The translations under genes and the position numbers were made by a program. From positions 7,868,322 through 7,932,321 of the forward strand of contig NC_033627.1 in NCBI RefSeq assembly GCF_001540865.1: a stretch of DNA of 64,000 nucleotides, in the 5' to 3' direction. A model generated the notes under the pieces. The model did no database searches. It was given only the letters and a program-made list of their open reading frames with translations, and had not been told where the DNA came from. Origin of the DNA: Ananas comosus (taxonomy: Eukaryota > Streptophyta > Magnoliopsida > Poales > Bromeliaceae). Shown piece after piece: positions 56,232 through 64,000 of this stretch (position 1 is its first letter; every line of letters begins with the position of its first letter).

Positions 56232-59200
56232 GTTTACTCCTCGAACCTTCAATTAGTTACTTCTTCCAAGTGCTTTGTTCATCATAATCCTTGGATAAAA
56301 TTATTAGGTTAGTTTGTTATGATTCTAACGATTAGCCTGTGGAACATGTTAGGCCCACATACGAAATAGAGTTGGGAGTCAAGTAGTGGAAGTGTCATTG
56401 GGATAAATTATCACTGTTCGGGCTAGGAAGATTGGAACTTATCCTTTGAATTGAGAACATATTTCTTTACTTTTTTGGGGTGAGATTGGCATCAAGAATC
56501 GACTGCAACTTAGAATTTTCTTTCGTCACCATTAGTGGAGTGTTTGACTGTGTACCGACGAAAGAAGTCGATCCCTCTTACTTTGCATGAGAGATCAAAT
56601 ACACTTATTTAAATAGGGGGCACTTTAGAAACCTTCTGTCTTCCATCTGCCACAATTTATATAGGCTGATTTCACTCGTACGTACCTCCTGGTTGACATT
56701 CCTAGTTTCCTACAGATTAAGCAATTAAAATCTTTATTATTGAAAACCTTAAAATGGTATGTGATTTTCTCATTTCAATTGTATGAGATTTCAATGGCGG
56801 GGTTGTGGAGAGATTTTGTAGGAAGATTTGTTGAAAAATTAAAAAAGTTTTGTAAAGTAAACTTGAGAGAAGGAAAATTTTATATTGAAAATTTGGGAGT
56901 AGAGAGAATTAATGATTGGAGAATAAATAGAATGAAGGATTTGCTTGTTGTGATGAAATTGGAGATTTGTAGGAGTACTTACAGTTGTAAAATTTTTTAG
57001 AAATTTTTTTAAAAAATTAAAAAGTTATAAATTAGAAGTTATAAATTTTAATTTTTTGGACCAAAATGTCCTCTTTGATGGTTAGAAAATTGAATGTTAG
57101 AGAGGGCATTTTGGTCATTTTGACCAAAAGAGGCCCTTTTAGTGTCTTACAGTTTTCTTTCAAATGAAAAAAAAGAAAAAAAAAAAAGAGGTCGCCAACG
57201 GCTATTGAGCCCTTGGGTCCACTCCCCAAGGGTCTGCCCTTGGGGTTGGGGATGGTCTTTTAGGCCTTGCCCAAGGGCCAGGACTAAATCCAATATAGGC
57301 CTGGCTCTAGGGAGAGCCAAGCCTATATTGGTGTCCAGGACAGGGCCATGCCTGGGTCTTGGCTTTAAACATAATGGCCCTTTGGGCCTGGATGTCCAGT
57401 CAGGCTCAAAGGGCCTCACTTTCTTGCTTGGCCGTGTCGGCCCGGCAAGCACGGCCTGTATAGGCCGTGTTGTGCCGAGCCACGAGCCTACTCCTTAGCC
57501 CGGCACGGCTCAAGTATGACTTAGGCAAGGCCAGATCTTGTCGGCGGGCTGTGTGGGGGTAGGCCCAGCACAGACCTAAGAGCTGGGTCGTCCCGCCCAA
57601 ACACATGTGCTATAGTACCCGTTCCGGGCCATGGCCTGGCCTAGGGTCGTGCTGGGCCAGGCGGCCCGTGCCCGTTTTACATTCTTAGGCACAGAAGGCC
57701 TCCTAATGGTACACTCAAACAAACTTTGGCACGAGTGCATGACCTTATTCAACTTTTTTAGTTCCAAATAAGGTTTTGTAATGTTATTTTGAAAGTTTTA
57801 TGATAGTAATTATAAACTTTGGCTATGTATTGATTGACCTACTGGCAAAGATAGCCTACTACATCTACTAGTTAATATAGTTGTAGGCTTCTTTACAAGT
57901 AAAATATAATTATAGTTCGTTGAAAGCAAAAACTAAAATACAATTAGAAGATCCATAATTACAATAATAATTTAAATTTATATCTTGGCAGAGCGATGAC
58001 TACTTAGTCCACATAGATCGTCGAGGTGGATCATATGGCATAGAGTAATCTGTAGACACAAAATTGACATTACAATTTTGGTGTAAATATTGCTTGTACT
58101 ACGAGAAGGTTATATAGTGCCAGTACATAGCGTTGTTTCATTGTATGTAATCTACATATGCTTTCAGATTGTGGGCATAATGGACAACAATTGCTTGTAC
58201 CGGCACTGAGGTTGAAACCCCATTAGGATAAGTATGGTATAGAATAGAAGCACCATAATATGGGTAGACAGTATATTCACTATGTTCATATGAATCAGTG
58301 GACATGGAGTGACCATACGAATTTCCACTATATGACGTTACAAATGGATAGTGAATTAGTGATCGGGCTTCTCGTGCACCAACTGATACTCCGTGCATTG
58401 AGATTAATCATCAGTGCTGCGAATTGATGTAGCGAAAGAGTCCAACATAGAGCATGCATCTTTTCGTAAAACCCATGTTGATATGATGGATATGATAATG
58501 CGAAAGTTCTATCGAATTGTGATTGCATATCATCATCCGTCCATGGGTACCCAGTTGACAACACTTGCAAACCCTCTCTTATCTCCCTATAGTCTTGTTG
58601 TTTTCTAGATGCTTGATGTACCTGGGGATTAGAATTATGATACAACTCAAAAGGAAACTCAACTTACAAAGAAGCAAGCGTGCAGGTTAAAGGCATACAA
58701 TAACTACTTTATTGTATAATAGTGCCTATTGTGTTCTTTCGCTCGTGATACAAGTGCATGCATACTCTTTTTAGACATTTATATGCAAAATTGGGACATA
58801 ATAGTGTAATACGTATGGTGCTTTAAATCCATAATTGCTTGGTTTAACTATCATATATCATTATCACAATGAAAACCATGTCTTCTGAATTTCAACTTTT
58901 TGCATATATTAGAATGATACCTAGTCAGTTGACACCAAGCAATTATGCTTGATATTCTTGATTACACTCTTAATGAGGTTTACAAATTTGTCATGATTGT
59001 CAACCATTTGGTTCTTTAAAGTAAACCTACGGTACACCTAAGTAAACCTATGGTACACTTTTTCTAGTTTGTTAGTTTGAATATTTGTATTTTTCATGAT
59101 ATGCTTCACGCTCTATTGTCTTTTCTTCTTGTGTTAATTGTTTGTCAACCTGTTAAGTTCCTTATGTCTGGCTGATGAGATAAAAGGTTAGAGAAAAAAA

Positions 59201-62200
59201 AGAAAGCAAAACAAAACAATACAAAACAAAACAAAAGAACAGGAGGAATTAGACAGAATCTTGTTGAAATAAGATAGCATTATGGTGCCCGGTTAGATTC
59301 AGGGGCCCTTCTAGGTTTTCTATTTCTAAGTATATTTCGCTTTATTTTTTATCTGCAGTCATATATTGGCATGTAAATCTCTGTCCTATATAATAAAAGT
59401 TTGCTACTAAGCAGTTATAAAGTTTCGTGCAATTTAGGGCCTGTTTGTTTGCACGGAAGTTGGGTGGAAGTGGAAAGGGGGAAGTAATTTTCGGTGAAAA
59501 CTGACCACTTTCGTTGTTTGGTTCACCGTAATTTTATTACGCTTGAAAATCTAGTTCACCCAAATTAATGAAATTGACTTCCCCCTCCCATGGGGCGAAG
59601 TCAATTTCGGTGAGGTGAAAAGAGGCAAGAGTGTGAATTGATGTGTTAGGATTACCCTCTTCTCTACCCTTTCCTTTCATCCAAATATATTCAATTGTGG
59701 AAGTAATTAAATTTTTTATTTTGATTGTATGCCTAAAATATGATCAAATTTGGTTAGATAAGTTTTAATATATTTTTTGTTTAATTTGTATATTTAGAAA
59801 ATGATGAAAAATGAATTTGTTAAATGTTAATAATTTTTTAACTTTAGAATTTTATTTGTTGCATTATTATAATTTATATGCAAACAAATAATATAATTTT
59901 TTAAAATGTTATTTTATAATTATACATATATATAATTATTTACATACATAATTATATTAATTTTTATTTATTATAATTTATTATTCACTAAGTTACAAAG
60001 TAGACAATGATATCACTTCAGAGGTAAGTATACCGGGGGTGGAGAACTACACTTTTTACGTCACCTACTTCCTACCAAACAAACAACAGAACTCGCAGAA
60101 CTGCACTTCCACAGTTAGAAACAAACAGCGGAAGTGAATTAATTTTCACCCTAACTGCACTTCAACCCAAAGTCCACTTCCATCCCAAGTCTACTTACGT
60201 TGAAACAAACATGCCCTTAACCACAAAGATTTCAATGTAATGACAACTGTAAGTCTATCTCCTAATTGAGTGAGAAAAGAACTCTTGTAGTAATATAGAC
60301 TCCCCAGAATGCTCAGTGCTGAATTCTCACTATTTCTAGTTTGCCCATTCCATCATGGCAAAAGACGAGCAATTATCTTGTTATTATTGAACAGGAAAGA
60401 GTCGCTCTGGATTCCTTTGTCTCTCACCAAATGTAGTTTGTTGGAGCTCTACTGCAAACTATGTGCTACTGCAAGAGGGATCAACTGCATTCTTTCTAAA
60501 GCCCTTGGATACTAGAAACAGAAAAAAGAGGCATGTGCTTTGGTTTTAATGGTTTTGTCCTTCTACTGGAAACTTCATATGCAACTCCTTCCATAAGCAT
60601 GCTTTTACCTGACTCTCAGACCAGGATTCTTGAGATGTGCAACCATTGAAGAAATTGAGGCAGAGAAGTCCTTGATTGAGAGGGATGTGGTTAGTACCAT
60701 TTATGGTTGTTTAGTATAATTGGCACATTACCTAGTTGCATAATTACTGACTTAATTGTAGAAAGAAAGGATGGAAAAGACCATTGAAACTGTTCGAGGT
60801 AGTTTTAATGCAGTGAGGACTGGGCGAGCAAACCCAGCTATGCTCGATAGAATTGAGGTACAAGATAGAATTTTTTGTTGCTATTTATGTAATCTTTTAA
60901 GTTTTATTATTTTGAATAGTTTGTCTAGCAACTTATATGAGCAATCGACCGGGATCATTCAATACGACAGTATGAGCACGATCCAAGGCAAACCCTTAGC
61001 ATATATAAAATGCCAAAAAGCGAAAATTTACATATCCTCCCCCTTATTTAGCCCCTTGATGGAAATTGGCTTCACTGCGCCCTGAATAAGAAAAAAGCTG
61101 CATGAGAAGATTCATCCCATTTTGGCCAGAGGGAGGCAGTGAATCACCTGGGCTACAGATTTGTCTGTTGGTTGATTCGATAAATAACCTCATTCGGAAA
61201 AAAAAGGTATCAAGATAAGAATCTTCGTGAACTGGACTATCTTTATAGCATGTCTCTTTAAAGTGAAAGTGGAATTCATCCTTTGTTTTTTCCTTTCCAT
61301 TCACTCCCAACCGCTCTACCACTGAGCTACTGACGAACAACGGGAGTTGAACTCTATGAGGTCGAATCTCCCGTTCTCAACCCATGAACAATATGAGTCC
61401 GAAGCTTCCTTCGTAACTCCCGGAACTTCTTCGTAGTGGCTCTGTTCCATGCCTCATTTCATAGGGAACCCCAAAGTGGCTCTATTTCATTATATTCCAT
61501 CTTACATATGGCTCTAGAGTTGTTTTGCCACCATGTAATTACTTTGTCACTGCAAACCATCCTCCCTAATATGGTCAGTTAGTGTTATGTTCTCCCTTTC
61601 ATTAATTTTTCATCAGAGATTGTACATCTTTTGTAGCTTCCCAGTGAAATGATTAAAAATTTAATAATCTAGCATGCTTTATGTCTTTTATTTGAAATTT
61701 TCATTTCACATTAAGAAGGTGGTTATATGAAATACAGGCAAGAAGTTATTATCATAATTAAAGGCGTAATGGTGGGTTTGCCTTGGGTTAATTGTGCTTA
61801 TTATGGGAACATCATTTAAATGTTGAACCAGGGTCTAAATGATTTTTCGTATCTCTATGAAGTTAAGTGGCTTCTCTTTAATACACAACTTTGCGAAGAA
61901 GAAATTATTGAAGTGGCTCGAAAAATTGTGCTCATGTCAAACTGAATTTTTTTTCTTGGTTGTAGCTGATAATAGACAGATGTAGCTCCTCATTGTCTCT
62001 TATATTGGTTAGTCAAAATAAAAGAACTATTGCTTTGCTGTACAAACTAGAAATTATCGATGATAGTACAATCTTGCTGAACCAGCACCTTCTGTTTTCG
62101 ATGCCTCTACATTTGTCTCTTTCTAACACTGGATAATTGGGTACAACTTCTCACCACTTCAATAAAAAAATTAAAATGCCCAAATTTTTTCAATCCGCCA

Positions 62201-62913
62201 TTTTTATGTGTAGCTTAAATTTGTTTATGTAGGTGAGAATTGCCCTTTCATTGATAATTTTGACTAGACTGCATACGGGTAAATATGTGACAGTTATGCC
62301 ACCATCCCTTGCAACAATGTAGATTTTACAATATTACGAGATTCTCCTACAACAATTAATCTGGAATATTGATTTTAGCTACTCTTTGAACATATTCTGT
62401 TTATTCATATTTCTTTGTGAGATAATTTTCAATTTGTGACATATTAGTTTTCGTAATCGATGGACATAAGATTTTTGTCTTGTTGCCATTAAAACTATGC
62501 TACTTATCGTCTAAGTTAGTTACTCCATCTATCCTAGAGCTAAAACTGCTCCCTGAAAAGATGCATGTAGTTGCAGTCATCACAATTGGTTTTCAACTGT
62601 TGATATTTATTATTTTCCAGGTTGAATATTATGGAAGTCCAGTAAGCTTAAAGAGCATCGCACAGATCAGCACTCCAGATGGAAGTTCCCTTCTTGTTCA
62701 GCCATACGACAAGTCTTGGTAAAACTCTACCTGTATTAGTAAAGCTTTCATATTTGATATGCTGTTCTAATTTTTTTTTTTTTTACTTCATATGTTTTTA
62801 GTCTCAAAGCCATTGAAAAGGCGATTGTTAACTCTGATATTGGTTTAACACCAAACAATGATGGAGAAGTAATAAGATTGAGCATCCCACAACTGACATC
62901 TGAGCGAAGAAAG
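56135..62913 (+). CDS. RRF: Chloroplast ribosome recycling factor, nuclear gene, 3' end outside window
   Basis: Ribosome recycling factor works with EF-G to split the post-termination 70S ribosome in the plastid stroma. Exons: 56135-56231, 60395-60530, 60620-60689, 60762-60857, 62621-62718, 62802-62913, together 609 nt or 203 codons in one frame. The first two encode a Ser/Arg-rich transit peptide. The mature part begins near [10 protein letters not shown]. Hallmarks are [55 protein letters not shown] and the [11 protein letters not shown]...[13 protein letters not shown] block. Plant precursors are about 270-275 residues, so about 70 C-terminal residues lie beyond the window. The start at 56135 gives [13 protein letters not shown]. 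Exon 1 and its end are the least certain: 56255 would also keep frame. The first intron (~4.2 kb) holds repeats. Confidence 0.9.
56312..57188. other. RRF intron 1, left part; short inverted repeats
   Basis: AT-rich sequence without coding signal. Inverted repeat GACCAAAATGTCCTCT (57059-57074) with AGAGGGCATTTTGGTC (57101-57116), one mismatch, followed by palindrome TTGGTCATTTTGACCAA (57111-57127). Possibly the end of a small nonautonomous element. 56800-57050 is A-rich filler. Confidence 0.45.
57190..57705. repeat. GC-rich block of GGCCCGGCACGGCC-type palindromes
   Basis: Dense short palindromes (CCCAAGGGCC, GGCCCGGCAAGCACGGCC, GCCGTGTTGTGCCGAG, GGGCCATGGCC). Such subterminal repeats are typical of plant hAT-type transposon ends. 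No terminal inverted repeat pair or target duplication could be fixed, so the assignment is weak. Confidence 0.4.
57706..58137. other. AT-rich intronic sequence, nothing recognised
   Basis: No open frame, repeat or motif supports a feature. Confidence 0.3.
58138..58645 (-). pseudogene. Unrecognised minus-strand protein remnant, frameshifted
   Basis: Two overlapping minus-strand frames (58645-58328, then 58398-58138) look like one coding stretch broken by a frameshift. The first is rich in Q, R and D ([26 protein letters not shown]). The second has many Tyr/Ser pairs ([25 protein letters not shown]). The composition resembles the tails of some plant transposase-derived proteins, but I recognise no domain. 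It lies inside RRF intron 1. Confidence 0.25.
58646..59436. other. RRF intron 1, AT-rich, nothing recognised
   Basis: Contains an AAAACAAAACAAT-type simple repeat at about 59190-59240. No gene seen. Confidence 0.35.
59437..60216. mobile_element. PIF/Harbinger (Tourist-like) MITE, 780 bp
   Basis: Terminal inverted repeats GGGCCTGTTTGTTT and AAACAAACATGCCC, one mismatch over 14 bp, with TTA target duplications at 59434-59436 and 60217-60219. Internal sequence near both ends is also complementary (GGAAGT... / ...ACTTCC). No transposase. The TTA duplication points to PIF/Harbinger rather than hAT. Confidence 0.8.
60395..60530 (+). CDS. RRF: RRF exon 2 (transit peptide, end)
   Basis: Starts after acceptor TTATTATTGAACAG. 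The frame gives [11 protein letters not shown], then [20 protein letters not shown] and LDTRNRKK. I end it at AAAGAG|GCATGT, a GC donor, because only this keeps frame into exon 3 (AG+A gives Arg, then [11 protein letters not shown]). The GT alternatives shift frame or create a stop. Confidence 0.7.
60620..60689 (+). CDS. RRF: RRF exon 3 (start of mature protein)
   Basis: Acceptor GACTCTCAG, donor GATGTG|GTTAGT. Encodes [23 protein letters not shown], the first helix of the mature factor. 70 nt. Confidence 0.9.
60762..60857 (+). CDS. RRF: RRF exon 4
   Basis: Acceptor AATTGTAG, donor ATTGAG|GTACAA. 32 codons including [20 protein letters not shown] and [12 protein letters not shown], the conserved helix-1 region with the Arg-Thr-Gly-Arg motif of the family. 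Confidence 0.95.
60858..62620. other. RRF intron 4 with probable plastid DNA
   Basis: GT...AG intron of 1763 bp between exons 4 and 5. 60920-61510 is less AT-rich than the rest and contains the plastid-like segment annotated separately. The remainder is ordinary intronic sequence. Confidence 0.8.
61290..61505. other. Probable plastid-derived insertion (NUPT) in RRF intron 4
   Basis: The stretch with TCTATGAGGTCGAATCTCCC, CCATGAACAATATGAGTCCG and CATGCCTCATTTCATAGGG resembles, from memory, the spacer between plastid trnV-GAC and the 16S rRNA gene. On the minus strand GTAGCTCAGTGGTAGAGCGG near 61311-61330 is a tRNA D-arm. The insertion may extend left to about 60930. This rests on recollection, not a search. 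Confidence 0.5.
62621..62718 (+). CDS. RRF: RRF exon 5
   Basis: Acceptor TTATTTTCCAG, donor TCTTG|GTAAAA. Encodes [20 protein letters not shown] then [12 protein letters not shown], the first part of domain II. 98 nt, leaving two bases for the next codon. Confidence 0.95.
62802..62913 (+). CDS. RRF: RRF exon 6 (last one in window)
   Basis: Acceptor after a long T-run (TATGTTTTTAG), donor AGAAAG|GTTTGT. Encodes [20 protein letters not shown] then [17 protein letters not shown]. Domain II continues and domain I helix 2 begins after this exon. The following intron runs to the window end. Confidence 0.95.
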
Positions 62914-64000
62914 GTTTGTCTTTTGCTATCTTAATCTTTTCTTTGAAAAAGAAATGCATGTAATTGCAACCTTATTTTCAAAAATATTACAAATCTGTGA
63001 GTGAGTGTTGGTGACTGGAGTCCCCCAAGTCTACTTTAAACTGAGATTTTCCTTCATCTACGACCTGGTATATCTAATTAAACTGCAAATATTCTCTTTC
63101 ACATAATGTAATGGAGGAGTAATATGGTTTTAGCTTTAATATTACTAATTAGATATATATATTTTTTAATAATTTTGGTACTTAATTGTATAGCCAATTG
63201 GTGGTCTTGTTGCTTAGGTTATTTTTTTTGTGTCCTCTTTCTTTTTCTTTTTTCCATTCTTATATGCACTTAAACTGCAAGCATCTGTATTTTGTTAAGC
63301 TGTTCCCATAGTTACCAATGGTGATTTCAAATTTGTAATTAGAAGTTCTACCTATCAATTACTCGTTGGTGCACCCTCAAACTTTTTTTTGACGATTTTT
63401 TTTTTATTTAGGCTTAAAAGATATTATAATTATAAATATAGTCCTTCAAAAATTTTATTTACAAACCTAGTCTTGTACGGTGAATGATTCACCGCTTTCT
63501 AATTGTGGTAAATCATATACTCCTTTCTACAAGCGTTATTTTTAATGTTCAATGCTATATATCCTTCGGAGTTCGAAGGTAGAAAAATATATTACTTTGG
63601 TGAAAGTGGTGAATGATTTACTGCTTTTAGAATGCTGTGAATTTAAAAGTAGTAAATCATTCACCTTATAGGCCTAATTTATTATAAATAGAAATTTTAA
63701 ATGTCTATTCTTACAATTAAAAAACTTTATAGGGTATTTTTTAACTATCCTCATCCTCCACGGTTGTGTGTGAATTGTGAAACGTGAGGACTGTTGGAAG
63801 CTACGATTCCCACCTTACCACTTTATTTATATGTAAAATTGTTGAAGTGGAGGGAGAAAATTCTCTGATTTGCTATGGTGCTTATTTTGATAGAGAGATT
63901 ACTTTTTCTCTTCCCACATGCTTAGCATCCCGTTCATCAACATTTCATTTTTTTTCCTATTTATGATATCCCACAAGCAACCACAATTCACCATTAAGAC
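62914..64000. other. RRF intron 6, open at the window end
   Basis: No further RRF exon was found before 64000. The next would begin with the ELSK-VAK-type segment. AT-rich with T-runs; contains the hairpin repeats at 63478-63494 and 63608-63665. Confidence 0.7.
63608..63665. repeat. 22-bp inverted repeat with related palindrome upstream
   Basis: GGTGAATGATTTACTGCTTTTA (63608-63629, given here as arms) pairs with 63644-63665 with one mismatch around a 14-base loop. The palindrome CGGTGAATGATTCACCG at 63478-63494 shares the GGTGAATGATT core. It may be a decayed MITE. Confidence 0.65.

Noticed and set aside
56740..57000. 86-codon frame on the plus strand (intron 1)
   Set aside because: AT-rich random frame without domain; composition matches surrounding intron.
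60309..60530. Alternative RRF start ATG at 60309
   Set aside because: Its frame differs from that of exon 2 needed for the mature protein and ends at 60515. Exon 1 at 56135 gives a better transit peptide and total frame, although a promoter near 60300 cannot be excluded.

Overview
This is plant nuclear DNA, almost certainly angiosperm. The right end carries most of an intron-containing nuclear gene for the chloroplast ribosome recycling factor. The rest is mostly a nest of chromodomain-type Ty3/gypsy (Tekay/Del-like) retrotransposons with LTRs of about 2.5-3.2 kb. I cannot name the species; a monocot is possible but not shown.

Layout. Roughly positions 1-55405 are LTR retrotransposon DNA. 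I group the LTRs by their first bases. Type E starts TGTAACRCRCTGGACC and includes the one complete element. Type B starts TGTAATATACCG. Type D starts TGTCATACCCTG. Type F starts TGTAATACACTG. Type G is a fragment. The complete element is 3042-15899 (target duplication CGTAG): LTR, tRNA-iMet primer site, gag, protease, RT, RNase H, integrase, chromodomain, polypurine tract, LTR. Its 3' LTR is split by a type-B solo LTR (12540-15225, duplication GAGGA). Further solo LTRs with 5-bp duplications lie at 26148-28799, 29843-32491, 42369-47326, 44555-47047, 47533-50158 and 50339-54038. A Cassandra-type TRIM with 5S rRNA-derived LTRs (52689-53172) sits inside the last one. Two truncated internal regions remain (19947-21280 minus; 34444-35747 plus), and a Ty1/copia LTR with a gag stub lies at 40006-41540. 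All retroelement coding regions are broken.

Right end (55406-64000). GC-rich sequence, then six exons of the plastid ribosome recycling factor gene on the plus strand: 56135-56231 (exon end uncertain), 60395-60530, 60620-60689, 60762-60857, 62621-62718 and 62802-62913. They total 609 nt (203 codons), and the last ~70 codons lie beyond the window. Its introns hold a Harbinger-type MITE (59437-60216), GC-rich palindromic repeats and probable plastid-derived DNA.

The most interesting signal is in the LTRs. Families whose sequences have otherwise diverged share an architecture: (1) an array of ACCGGT-centred dyads before the TATA box, also present in the copia LTR; (2) a candidate leader intron with a conserved AG|GTWAGT-like donor and a Y-tract CAG acceptor; (3) arrays of small hairpins inside that intron; (4) a stem-loop just before the acceptor whose stem covaries between families; (5) a GATCGCGG...GATCGC motif after the acceptor; (6) a second covarying stem-loop just before the polypurine tract. 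Compensatory changes suggest selection at the RNA (or cruciform) level. I do not know of a description of this set, but I could not search.
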